A stretch of 7,352 nt of DNA from Aequorivita sp. GTDB taxonomy: Bacteria; Bacteroidota; Bacteroidia; Flavobacteriales; Flavobacteriaceae. The position numbers and the translations under genes are program-made. This document shows, one piece after another, positions 1-6,542 of the stretch. A model generated the notes under the pieces. The model saw only the letters and a list, made by a program, of their open reading frames with translations, was not told where the DNA came from and did not search any database. Position 1 is the stretch's first letter; each line of letters starts with the position of its first letter. The stretch covers positions 1-7,352 of the forward strand of contig JAGQYZ010000356.1 of NCBI GenBank assembly GCA_020435865.1. Direction: 5' to 3'.

Positions 1-468
1 CTTCGAGTTGTAGAGGAGGTTAAAAAACCATACCAACACGCTTATCTTTTTGATAGCCAAGAAAACACCTATAAGGAATTGTCTAGTACAACTGCTGCAA
101 GAGTTAGCCTAACATTGCCAGCAGGAACGTATAATGACAGATTTTTTATTGTTTTCCGTAACCCGAACCTAAAACGGGATATCCCTAAAACAGAGATTGA
201 GGCTAAAGACGCTGTTTTGGCTAATATAGATTTCTTCCAAAATAACCCAATAAAACAATTGGAAATTAGCAACCCAGAAGGCTATACTATCAAATCAGCA
301 AGAGTTTATGATATGAATGGTAAATTAGTAATCCAAGAGAAAAACTTGGGATCAAACAACAAGTATAGCTTTTATACTGGTAATTTAAGTGATGGGGTTT
401 ACTTAGTTAAACTTACCACTTCTGATGATATTGCCATAGACTATAAAGTTATAGTTCACAATGAATAA
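1..468 (+). CDS. C-terminal part of a T9SS-secreted protein (type A sorting domain), 5' end outside window
   Basis: The frame is open from base 1, so this is the last 155 codons of a longer gene; the TTG at 79 is not a start. Residues about 33-57 contain L-P-A-G-T-Y-N-D-R-F, a beta-strand pattern often seen just before sorting domains in large Bacteroidota secreted proteins. Residues about 77-155 fit a type A T9SS C-terminal domain: a DFFQNNPIK opening, a central RVYDMNGKLV strand pair, then NLSDGVYLVKLTT and a short basic/hydrophobic end (YKVIVHNE). Such domains direct export across the outer membrane by the type IX system and are normally cleaved, leaving the cargo attached to the surface or released. 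The cargo domain is not in the window, so its activity cannot be named. A strong terminator follows 39 nt after the stop. I am confident in the sorting domain and have no view on the cargo. Confidence 0.88.
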   Translation, partial: LRVVEEVKKPYQHAYLFDSQENTYKELSSTTAARVSLTLPAGTYNDRFFIVFRNPNLKRDIPKTEIEAKDAVLANIDFFQNNPIKQLEISNPEGYTIKSARVYDMNGKLVIQEKNLGSNNKYSFYTGNLSDGVYLVKLTTSDDIAIDYKVIVHNE

Positions 469-507
469 AAAAATTCCACATAAGAATTTTTGAAGAATAC
501 CATAACT

Positions 508-538
508 AAAACGGCCCCGAAAATATCGGGGCCGTTTT
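508..538. terminator. Bidirectional intrinsic terminator, perfect 13-bp stem
   Basis: The left arm AAAACGGCCCCGA (508-520) and right arm TCGGGGCCGTTTT (526-538) are perfect inverse complements around the loop AAATA. The GC-rich core is flanked by an A-run on one side and a T-run on the other, so it gives a hairpin plus U-tract in both directions. It lies between the convergent ends of the T9SS cargo gene (stop at 468) and rocD (stop at 564) and can serve both. Confidence 0.93.
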
Positions 539-563
539 GATTGATTCTATGGTTAAAGAATTT

Positions 564-1805
564 TTATTCAAATTCCCGCAATGTCTTTATAATTATTGAA
601 ACGCAATCCATAAGTTGCGCTTCGTTCATTACCAAAGGTGGTGCAAAACGAATAATGTTTCCGTGTGTAGGTTTTGCAAGCAAACCATTATCGCGAAGTT
701 TTAAGCAGATATTCCAAGCAGTGTCACTGTCTTCAGCGTCATTAATCACAACAGCGTTCAGCAAACCTTTTCCACGTACAAGTTTTGCGATGCTACTTGT
801 TTCAATATACGTGTTCAATTCACTTCGGAATAGTTTTCCAAGTCTTTCCGCATTTTCAGCAAGTTTTTCATCACGCACAACACTTAGTGCTGCAATAGCA
901 ACCGCTGCTGCCACAGGATTACCGCCAAACGTGGATCCATGCGTTCCTGGTTTAATAACACCCATCACATTGTCATTTGCAAGAACCGCTGAAACTGGAT
1001 AAGCACCACCACTCATTGCTTTCCCTAATATTAAAATGTCTGGTTTTACATTTTCGTGGTCAACGGCCAAAAGTTTTCCAGTACGGGCGATACCTGTTTG
1101 TACTTCATCTGCAATGAAAAGGACGTTGTGTTTTTCACATAATGCCTTTGCTTTGCTCAAATATCCTTCAGAAGGTACATAGACCCCAGCTTCCCCTTGA
1201 ATGGGTTCCACCAAGAAACCAGCGATGTTCTTATTACTTTCCAAGTGTTTTTCAAGCGCTTCTATATTATCGTATTCAATCTTTATGAAACCTTTGGTAT
1301 AAGGTCCAAAGTGCTTTCGTGCTACAGGGTCATTGCTGAAAGATATAATAGTTGTGGTTCTTCCGTGAAAATTACCTTCACAAACTACGATTTCAGCTTC
1401 GTTTGTATCAATGCCTTTTTTCTCGTACGCCCATTTTCTGCAGATTTTTAAAGCAGTTTCTACTGCTTCGGCACCCGTATTCATTGGAAGTAACTTATCA
1501 AAATTGAAAAAATCACAAGCAAATTTTTCGTACTTCCCTAGCATATCATTATAAAAGGCACGGGAAGTTAAAGTAAGCGTTTTTGCCTGCTCAGTCATTG
1601 CTGCAATAATTTTGGGATGGCAATGCCCTTGGTTTACTGCTGAATATGCCGAAAGAAAATCGTAGTATTTTTTACCTTCCACATCCCAAACATAAACACC
1701 TTCTCCCCTGTTCAATACCACAGGAAGCGGGTGATAATTATGGGCTCCATATTTGTTTTCTAAATCGATAGCTATTTGTGAAGCTGTTTGCTCTAAAACT
1801 GACAT
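564..1805 (-). CDS. rocD: Ornithine--oxo-acid transaminase (ornithine aminotransferase)
   Basis: This is a PLP-dependent class III aminotransferase, 413 aa from the chosen start. It converts L-ornithine and 2-oxoglutarate to glutamate-5-semialdehyde and glutamate in the cytoplasm, linking arginine/ornithine breakdown to proline and glutamate. Residues 19-31 ([13 protein letters not shown]) are a signature separating ornithine aminotransferases from acetylornithine aminotransferase ArgD. NTGAEA (about 109-114) is the phosphate-binding turn, FIADEVQTG carries the PLP-ring Asp (D233), and LGKAMSGG carries the Schiff-base Lys (K262). The frame is open to 1898, but the Met at 1805 is preferred: it starts [10 protein letters not shown], gives the usual family length of just over 400 aa, and leaves the upstream 31 residues as low-complexity sequence overlapping a hairpin and likely promoter. 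The gene is divergent from rlmD and convergent with the T9SS cargo gene. ArgD is the alternative but less likely. Confidence 0.93.
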   Translation of the reverse strand: MSVLEQTASQIAIDLENKYGAHNYHPLPVVLNRGEGVYVWDVEGKKYYDFLSAYSAVNQGHCHPKIIAAMTEQAKTLTLTSRAFYNDMLGKYEKFACDFFNFDKLLPMNTGAEAVETALKICRKWAYEKKGIDTNEAEIVVCEGNFHGRTTTIISFSNDPVARKHFGPYTKGFIKIEYDNIEALEKHLESNKNIAGFLVEPIQGEAGVYVPSEGYLSKAKALCEKHNVLFIADEVQTGIARTGKLLAVDHENVKPDILILGKAMSGGAYPVSAVLANDNVMGVIKPGTHGSTFGGNPVAAAVAIAALSVVRDEKLAENAERLGKLFRSELNTYIETSSIAKLVRGKGLLNAVVINDAEDSDTAWNICLKLRDNGLLAKPTHGNIIRFAPPLVMNEAQLMDCVSIIIKTLREFE

Positions 1806-1826
1806 AAGATTGTAATAATTTGAAGT

Positions 1827-1834
1827 AAAATTTA
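1827..1834 (-). promoter_or_regulatory. Possible rocD -7 box
   Basis: On the minus strand this reads TAAATTTT, one mismatch from the Bacteroidota -7 consensus TAnnTTTG. It would place the transcription start near 1820 and give a leader of about 15 nt before the ATG at 1805, which agrees with that start. No good TTG -33 box is seen; TTC at 1860-1858 is the nearest candidate. The match is weak in AT-rich DNA. Confidence 0.35.
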
Positions 1835-1838
1835 TATA

Positions 1839-1878
1839 ATTCCTGCTTTGCGGAGCGGAATCCTCCGTGGCTCGCAAA
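1839..1878. other. Two mutually exclusive hairpins in the rocD-rlmD divergent region
   Basis: Hairpin A pairs ATTCC (1839-1843) with GGAAT (1857-1861) and GCT (1845-1847) with AGC (1854-1856), leaving T1844 bulged and a 6-nt loop. Hairpin B pairs TTTGCG (1847-1852) with CGCAAA (1873-1878), AGC (1854-1856) with GCT (1870-1872) and GGA (1857-1859) with TCC (1864-1866), with a 1-nt and a 3-nt bulge. The two share bases and cannot form together. The stretch is more GC-rich than its AT-rich surroundings. It lies upstream of the proposed promoters of both genes, so it may be a protein-binding site or a dispersed palindromic repeat; a role in the rocD leader would need a start site further upstream. 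Confidence 0.45.
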
Positions 1879-1938
1879 TTACTAAATAAATCCCACATTT
1901 TTTGAAGCCTTAACAGGATTTAAACCTAACAATTATGC

Positions 1939-1946
1939 TATTTTTG
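1939..1946 (+). promoter_or_regulatory. rlmD -7 box, very close to the start codon
   Basis: TATTTTTG matches the Bacteroidota -7 consensus TAnnTTTG exactly. It ends 5 nt before the ATG at 1952, so transcription would begin at or next to the start codon. A degenerate -33 (TTT at 1919-1921) sits 17 nt upstream of it. If real, the rlmD transcript is leaderless or nearly so. Confidence 0.55.
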
Positions 1947-1951
1947 CGCCT

Positions 1952-3361
1952 ATGGCAAGACGAAACAACAGAGTGATTTTAGAAAATTTGGAGGTGATTG
2001 ATGCTGGCGCAAAAGGCAAAGCCGTTGCCAAAGCCCCAGACGGACGAGTGGTTTTCATTGATAATGCAGTTCCTGGCGATGTGGTTACAGCACAAACTTT
2101 TAAAAAGAAAAAAGCTTTTTATGAAGCTTCTGTCCTTTCTATTTCAAAATATTCTGAGAAACGAGTTGAGCCCGTTTGTCCGCACTTTGGGGTCTGTGGT
2201 GGTTGCAAATGGCAGAATATGGGCTATGAGCATCAACTTTTTTATAAAAATAAAGAGGTTGAACAAAATCTGAAACGTATTGGAAAGATTGAATTACCAG
2301 AATTTCAACCTATTTTGGGTTCTGAAAAGCAATACTTCTATCGTAACAAGATGGAGTTTAGTTTTAGTGACAACAAATGGTTGACGCTGGAACAGATTAA
2401 AAGCGATGAAATAATCGAAAACCGAAATGCTTTAGGTTTCCATATTCCCGGAATGTGGGACAAAATTTTAGATTTGGATATTTGCTATTTACAAGCAGAC
2501 CCAAGCAATGCCATTCGTGATTTTATAAAAGCGAAAGCAAAAGAATTGAATCTAGCATTCTTCAACACAAGAAATCAGGAAGGCTTTTTAAGAACTTTGA
2601 TGATTAGAACCACTTCCATTGGCGAAGTGATGGTTTTGGTTCAGTTTTTCCACGAAGACGAAGAAAATAGAAAGTTGCTGTTGAATGCCATTGCTGCGGA
2701 ATTTCCAGAAATCACCTCGCTATTATATGTAATCAATTCAAAAGGAAACGATACCCTTTACGATCAAGAAATTGAACTTTTCTACGGGAGAGATCATATT
2801 TTTGAAGAAATGGAAGGTTTGAAGTTTAAAATAAATGCCAAGTCTTTTTACCAAACAAACAGCGAACAAGCGTATGAACTTTACAAAATTACGCGCGATT
2901 TTGCAGGTTTGAGCGGGAATGAACGCGTGTATGATTTATATACGGGAACGGGTACCATTGCACAATTCGTCGCGAAAAAGGCGAAGAAAGTAATTGGTGT
3001 AGAATCCGTTCCAGATGCTATTGAAGCCGCAAAGGCTAATGCGCAATTAAATAATATTGAAAACGTTGAATTCTACGTGGGCGACATGAAAAAGGTTTTC
3101 AATGAAGAATTTATAAACACTCACGGAAAACCAGATGTTGTTATCACAGATCCACCGCGAGACGGCATGCATGGTGATGTTGTAGAACAATTATTGAATT
3201 TAGAAGCAGAGAAAATTGTGTATGTAAGTTGCAACAGCGCAACCCAAGCACGTGATTTGGCATTATTGGATTCAAAATATAAAGTTATAAAAGTGCAACC
3301 TGTAGATATGTTTCCACAGACGCACCACGTAGAAAATGTTGTACTTTTGGAGAAACGCTGA
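1952..3361 (+). CDS. rlmD: 23S rRNA (uracil-C5)-methyltransferase, RlmD/RumA type
   Basis: This 469-aa protein belongs to the TrmA/RlmC/RlmD family, which makes 5-methyluridine in RNA using S-adenosylmethionine; the RlmD target is 23S U1939. A TRAM RNA-binding domain (about 8-65) contains DAGAKGKAVAKAPDGRVVF. Next come C76, C82 and C85 (C-x5-C-x2-C) and C178, the four expected ligands of a [4Fe-4S] cluster. The Rossmann SAM domain carries YDLYTGTGTI (327-336) and ITDPPRDGM (398-406), then VSCN with the catalytic nucleophile C427, and HHVENVVLL with the likely general base E461. All key residues are present. The start is well supported because MARRNNRVILENLEV leads straight into the TRAM fold. 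The DUF6452 lipoprotein gene follows after 26 nt, so the two may share a transcript. Family is sure; the exact uridine is inferred, since Bacteroidota can carry paralogues and RlmC or dual specificity cannot be excluded from sequence alone. Confidence 0.93.
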   Translation: MARRNNRVILENLEVIDAGAKGKAVAKAPDGRVVFIDNAVPGDVVTAQTFKKKKAFYEASVLSISKYSEKRVEPVCPHFGVCGGCKWQNMGYEHQLFYKNKEVEQNLKRIGKIELPEFQPILGSEKQYFYRNKMEFSFSDNKWLTLEQIKSDEIIENRNALGFHIPGMWDKILDLDICYLQADPSNAIRDFIKAKAKELNLAFFNTRNQEGFLRTLMIRTTSIGEVMVLVQFFHEDEENRKLLLNAIAAEFPEITSLLYVINSKGNDTLYDQEIELFYGRDHIFEEMEGLKFKINAKSFYQTNSEQAYELYKITRDFAGLSGNERVYDLYTGTGTIAQFVAKKAKKVIGVESVPDAIEAAKANAQLNNIENVEFYVGDMKKVFNEEFINTHGKPDVVITDPPRDGMHGDVVEQLLNLEAEKIVYVSCNSATQARDLALLDSKYKVIKVQPVDMFPQTHHVENVVLLEKR

Positions 3362-3387
3362 TTTTTCTGAAATAAGTTAATCAAACT

Positions 3388-3885
3388 ATGATCAAAAGAA
3401 TAATTCTTCTCATCCTTATAATCTTTGTCTTCAAAGGTTGCACGAAAGACGATATTTGTCCAGAAGACGCTGCAACAACCTCAAATTTGGTTATCGTTTT
3501 TAAAGACATTGCAAATCCAGCAAATAATAAAAAAGTCGTTGTATTATCAGTACTTACTAACAATATAGATTCCACCGAAGTCATACGTTTTGAAAATACT
3601 GATTCAATCATAGTTCCTCTTAATACAAATTCAGACACAACTAAATATCTTTTTAAGCGAAGTATAATTTCTACAACAGATACAATTAATAATATAGATA
3701 AATTGATGTTTATCTATCAACGAAAAAACAACTATGTAAGCCGCGCCTGTGGTTTTAAAACAGAATTTGACAATCTGGATGCAGATTTAGAACTAGAAGG
3801 AACCGAAAACTGGATTGAAGATATTATTGTAAATAGACAAACCGTAAATGATGAAAATAGCGCCCACGTTACTTTGCTGCATTAG
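3388..3885 (+). CDS. DUF6452 family small lipoprotein, predicted surface-exposed
   Basis: This is a 165-aa protein of unknown function. Residues 1-17 form a lipoprotein signal peptide (MIKR, then a run of I/L/F/V) ending FKG before C18, the predicted lipidated cysteine; Phe at -3 is not classical but tolerable. The mature N-terminus is C-T-K-D-D, with K-D-D at +3 to +5. This resembles the lipoprotein export signal (Lys followed by two acidic residues) that sends some Bacteroidota lipoproteins to the outer face of the outer membrane. After C24-P-E come alternating beta-strand-like segments (LVIVFKDI, KKVVVLSV, TEVIRFEN, DKLMFIYQ). C121 in SRACGF could form a disulfide with C24. The opening pattern DDICPEDAATTSNLVIVF is what makes me call DUF6452, which I associate with DUF6048 genes in Flavobacteriaceae. 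Its last 12 codons overlap the next gene out of frame. Confidence 0.82.
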   Translation: MIKRIILLILIIFVFKGCTKDDICPEDAATTSNLVIVFKDIANPANNKKVVVLSVLTNNIDSTEVIRFENTDSIIVPLNTNSDTTKYLFKRSIISTTDTINNIDKLMFIYQRKNNYVSRACGFKTEFDNLDADLELEGTENWIEDIIVNRQTVNDENSAHVTLLH

Positions 3886-4594
3886 CCTTTTTTGCGGTAC
3901 GCAAACAATGCTGGCGCAAAAGAAAAGTGAAACAACCAACGATACCATTCCCAAAATTGAAAAATTTGGATTGCGTGTGGGTGTTGATTTGGTCAAACCT
4001 GTAAGAACGTTGATTGAAGACGGGTATTCTGGATTTGAAATTATGGGAGATTTCCGTGTAACCAAAAAGTTTTACGCCGCAGTGGAATTGGGTAACGAAA
4101 AAAAAGACTGGAACGAACCATATATTTCAACTAAAACCAGTGGCAGCTACGCAAAAATAGGTTTTGATTACAACGCTTATGAAAACTGGCTAGGAATGGA
4201 AAACGCCATTACACTGGGGCTTCGCTACGGTTTTTCCACCTTTAAGCAAGAACTATTGAGTTACAGGATTTATACTGACAATCCGGCTTTTCCAACGCAA
4301 GTGATTAATGATTCACAAGAAGAAAGTGGTCTAACCGCACATTGGGCTGAATTGATAATTGGCGTGAAAACCGAAATACTAAACAATCTTTACCTTTCTA
4401 TAAATGTTCAGTTAAAACGAAAAATCACGGAAGATGAACCTGAAAATTTTGGAAATCTTTACATTCCTGGTTTCAATAGGACCTATGATTATAGCAAGTT
4501 TGGAGTTGGCTATGGATATTCGGTTTCTTATTTAATTCCGCTTTTCAAAAAAACAACCCCCATCTCACAAAGCGAAAATATACCTAACAACTAA
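3848..4594 (+). CDS. DUF6048 family protein, probable outer-membrane beta-barrel
   Basis: This 248-aa protein has no known function. A signal peptide covers about 1-24 (MMKIAPTLLCCISLF, ending MLAQ), so it is exported. The mature part begins with a polar linker, then KFGLRVGVDLVKPVRTLI, GYSGFEIMGDFRVTKKFYAAVELG, YAKIGFDYNAYEN and ITLGLRYGFS. Alternating hydrophobic strands with aromatic residues and tight turns suggest a small outer-membrane barrel; the strand YGYSVSYLIPLF near the C-terminus ends in Phe, followed by a 15-residue polar tail. The D-x-x-K-P motif and E-x-x-G-D-(F/Y)-R are features I associate with DUF6048. Starts at 3848 and 3851 (tandem ATGs) are equally possible. It overlaps the DUF6452 lipoprotein gene by 38 or 35 nt in another frame, suggesting translational coupling and shared function. 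Its stop directly abuts the stop of the opposing methyltransferase gene. Confidence 0.82.
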   Translation: MMKIAPTLLCCISLFCGTQTMLAQKKSETTNDTIPKIEKFGLRVGVDLVKPVRTLIEDGYSGFEIMGDFRVTKKFYAAVELGNEKKDWNEPYISTKTSGSYAKIGFDYNAYENWLGMENAITLGLRYGFSTFKQELLSYRIYTDNPAFPTQVINDSQEESGLTAHWAELIIGVKTEILNNLYLSINVQLKRKITEDEPENFGNLYIPGFNRTYDYSKFGVGYGYSVSYLIPLFKKTTPISQSENIPNN

Positions 4595-5752
4595 TTACTG
4601 CTTACTTGCTTTTCTACTCCCCTCATACATTTCATAACGCACAAGTTTTGCTTCCAATTTTCCGTTAAAGAGTTTTATTTTTTTTGAAGGACGAAGTCCT
4701 ACAAATTTCAAAGCTTCTAGGTTTGAAGTAATCATCCAAGCCTGTGTTCCTGGGTAACCTCGTTTTAAAGTATTACCTATAGAGCTATAAAATTCCTCAA
4801 TATCATTAACCGAAATTCGTTCATCATACGGTGGATTGAAAACAATGTATAACGGTTTGTTACCTTCTTTCTCACTTTGGAAGAAATCTTGTTGTTTAAC
4901 TTCTATAAAGTCTTGTAGATTAGCACTTTTAATGTTTTCCTTTGCCTTCTTTACAGCAACTGGATCAGTATCAAAACCAAATATTTTATGTGGAAAATCT
5001 CGAACTTTTTTAAGTGCGGCTTCTTCTATTTTTTCATAAAGATCTACATCAAAATCTGGCCATGTTTCAAAACCGAATTCCTCACGATTCAAATTTGGAG
5101 GAATATTGCAGGCTATCATTGCAGCTTCAGTTAGCATAGTTCCACCACCGCACATTGGGTCAAGAAAATTACATTGTCCTTGCCAACCCGAAAGCATAAG
5201 AATCCCTGCTGCAAGTACTTCATTTATAGGAGCCAAAGTACTTTCCACTTTATAGCCACGTTTGTGCAATGATTCTCCAGAACTATCCAATGAAACCGTG
5301 CAAATATTTCTATCAATATGAACATTTATGCGAAGCGTTGGATGGTCCAAATCCACATCTGGCCGTAAACCTTCCCTATCGCGGAAACGGTCCACAATGG
5401 CATCTTTTGTTTTTAAAGCGATATATTGCGAGTGCGTAAAAACATCGGAAAAAACGGTAGCGTTTACCGCCAAGGTGCCTTTCACGTCCATATAAGTTTC
5501 CCAAGGCATTTCGTATATTTTTTTGTAAAGATCTTCTTCAGTAAAAATATTGAAAGCAGTAATAGGTTTTAATATTTTAATGGCGGTTCTACAACAAAGG
5601 TTTGCTTTATACATAAACCCAGTATCACCTTCAAAGGAAACGTTCCGTGTACCAATTTCTATTTCTGAAGCACCCAATTGGCGAAGTTCCTGCGCAAGAA
5701 GTTCTTCCATCCCAAAAAGGGTTTTGGCTACCATTTTAAAATTCTTTGTCAT
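4595..5752 (-). CDS. THUMP-domain class I SAM-dependent RNA methyltransferase (RlmL-like)
   Basis: This 385-aa enzyme probably makes N2-methylguanosine in structured RNA. It matches the first half of E. coli RlmKL (RlmL, 23S G2445); the RlmK half is absent, as is usual in Bacteroidota. An N-terminal ferredoxin-like plus THUMP RNA-binding region spans about 1-155. HKRGYKV (163-169) and APINEVLAAG lead into the UPF0020-type methyltransferase domain. Motif I is FLDPMCGGGT (196-205), an acidic SAM-ribose loop lies at GFDTDP (259-264), and the catalytic N-P-P-Y is at 306-309, typical of amino-group methylation of a base. The frame is open to a Met at 5776, but that codon lies inside a perfect -7 promoter box, so the Met at 5752 (MTKNFKMVAKT) is preferred; 5734 is also possible. 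A tRNA m2G target (TrmN/Trm14-like) is the main alternative, so no symbol is given. Confidence 0.88.
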   Translation of the reverse strand: MTKNFKMVAKTLFGMEELLAQELRQLGASEIEIGTRNVSFEGDTGFMYKANLCCRTAIKILKPITAFNIFTEEDLYKKIYEMPWETYMDVKGTLAVNATVFSDVFTHSQYIALKTKDAIVDRFRDREGLRPDVDLDHPTLRINVHIDRNICTVSLDSSGESLHKRGYKVESTLAPINEVLAAGILMLSGWQGQCNFLDPMCGGGTMLTEAAMIACNIPPNLNREEFGFETWPDFDVDLYEKIEEAALKKVRDFPHKIFGFDTDPVAVKKAKENIKSANLQDFIEVKQQDFFQSEKEGNKPLYIVFNPPYDERISVNDIEEFYSSIGNTLKRGYPGTQAWMITSNLEALKFVGLRPSKKIKLFNGKLEAKLVRYEMYEGSRKASKQ

Positions 5753-5773
5753 TGTATTTAAACAGATTTCCTG

Positions 5774-5781
5774 CAAAAATA
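5774..5781 (-). promoter_or_regulatory. -7 box for the THUMP methyltransferase gene
   Basis: The minus strand reads TATTTTTG, an exact TAnnTTTG match. TTC at 5801-5799 lies 17 nt upstream as a one-mismatch -33 element. Initiation near 5768 would give a leader of about 15 nt before the ATG at 5752 and would exclude the Met codon at 5776 from the message. Confidence 0.6.
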
Positions 5782-5784
5782 CAG

Positions 5785-5792
5785 TATTTTAG
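5785..5792 (+). promoter_or_regulatory. Possible -7 box for the 5811 methyltransferase-ZIP pair
   Basis: TATTTTAG has one mismatch to TAnnTTTG and would start transcription near 5799, leaving about 12 nt before the ATG at 5811. No convincing -33 TTG is seen at the expected spacing. It lies 3 bp from the opposing -7 box, so the two divergent promoters would overlap. Confidence 0.4.
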
Positions 5793-5810
5793 CAGGGCGA
5801 AACGATAACT

Positions 5811-6542
5811 ATGCAAAAAGAAAAAGACAATTGGTACGCTTCGTGGTTCAACACGCCTTACTACCATATTCTCTATAAAGACAGAAACCATCGGGAAGCC
5901 GCATTATTTATGAATGCGCTTACTAACTATTTGAATCTTAAAAAAGGGGACACTATTCTCGACCTTGCTTGTGGGAGAGGAAGACATTCAAAATATTTAT
6001 ACCGGCAAGGTTTTGATGTTACAGGCATAGATCTTTCCGAAGAAAGTATTGATTTTGCCAAACAATATGAAAAAGACAAGTTAAAATTTGATGTTCACGA
6101 TATGTGTGTACCCTATCCGCATAGGTTTGACGCGGTATTTAATCTGTTTACAAGCTTTGGGTATTTCGAAAATGAAATTGATAATTTAAGAACCATAAAA
6201 GCTATAAAAGCTGAATTAAATCCGAATTCTTATGGTGTAATTGACTTTTTAAATGCAGAATTGGCAATTAAGAATCTGGTCCCTTCTGAAAAAAAGAAAG
6301 TAGGCAACATTGTATTTTATATTGAAAAGTATGTGGAAGATGGTTATATCATAAAAAATATACGCTTTACTGACGATGAAATCGATTATCACTATGTTGA
6401 AAAAGTTAAAGCACTGACTTTGGAGGATTTTGAATCATACTTTAATGAAGCTGATATAAAACTGCAAAAGGTTTTCGGTGATTACAAACTAAACGATTTT
6501 AATCGAAATACTTCTGAAAGGTTAATCCTAATTTTTAATTGA
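5811..6542 (+). CDS. Class I SAM-dependent methyltransferase, substrate unknown
   Basis: This 243-aa cytoplasmic protein has a seven-beta-strand SAM-binding fold. The N-terminal stretch WYASWFNTPYYHILYKDR (8-25) resembles a conserved opening in Bacteroidota homologues. Motif I is ILDLACGRGRHS (49-60), the acidic residue that binds the SAM ribose is D74 in VTGIDLS, D95 in FDVHDM fits the adenine-binding loop, and FDAVFNLFTSFGYF (106-119) is the motif IV region, without the NPPY of nucleic-acid amino methyltransferases. The aromatic residues there (F110, F113, F116, F119) suggest a small-molecule or protein substrate, but this is a guess. The start is fixed by the short upstream region and the conserved WF motif. 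The gene shares a TGATG junction with the downstream ZIP transporter, so they are almost certainly co-translated. General class is certain; the substrate is not recognisable. Confidence 0.87.
   Translation: MQKEKDNWYASWFNTPYYHILYKDRNHREAALFMNALTNYLNLKKGDTILDLACGRGRHSKYLYRQGFDVTGIDLSEESIDFAKQYEKDKLKFDVHDMCVPYPHRFDAVFNLFTSFGYFENEIDNLRTIKAIKAELNPNSYGVIDFLNAELAIKNLVPSEKKKVGNIVFYIEKYVEDGYIIKNIRFTDDEIDYHYVEKVKALTLEDFESYFNEADIKLQKVFGDYKLNDFNRNTSERLILIFN

Noticed and set aside
541..1002. 153-codon + strand open frame opposite rocD
   Set aside because: Its composition (Ser, Ala, Phe-rich) is typical of an antisense shadow of a well-conserved aminotransferase; no domain or start context supports it.
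1839..1878. tRNA or riboswitch in the rocD-rlmD gap
   Set aside because: The folds do not make a cloverleaf, no known riboswitch core is recognisable, and the element lies upstream of the likely promoters.
1806..1898. 31-residue N-terminal extension of RocD starting at 1898
   Set aside because: It does not resemble the aminotransferase family, overlaps the hairpin region and likely promoter, and the internal Met at 1805 gives the standard length and opening.
3121..3638. Two minus-strand open frames opposite the rlmD end and the lipoprotein gene
   Set aside because: Both are antisense to well-supported genes, show no protein-like motifs and have no promoter.
5753..5776. Eight-residue extension of the THUMP methyltransferase from the Met at 5776
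   Set aside because: The codon lies inside an exact -7 promoter box on the same strand, so it is unlikely to be in the transcript.
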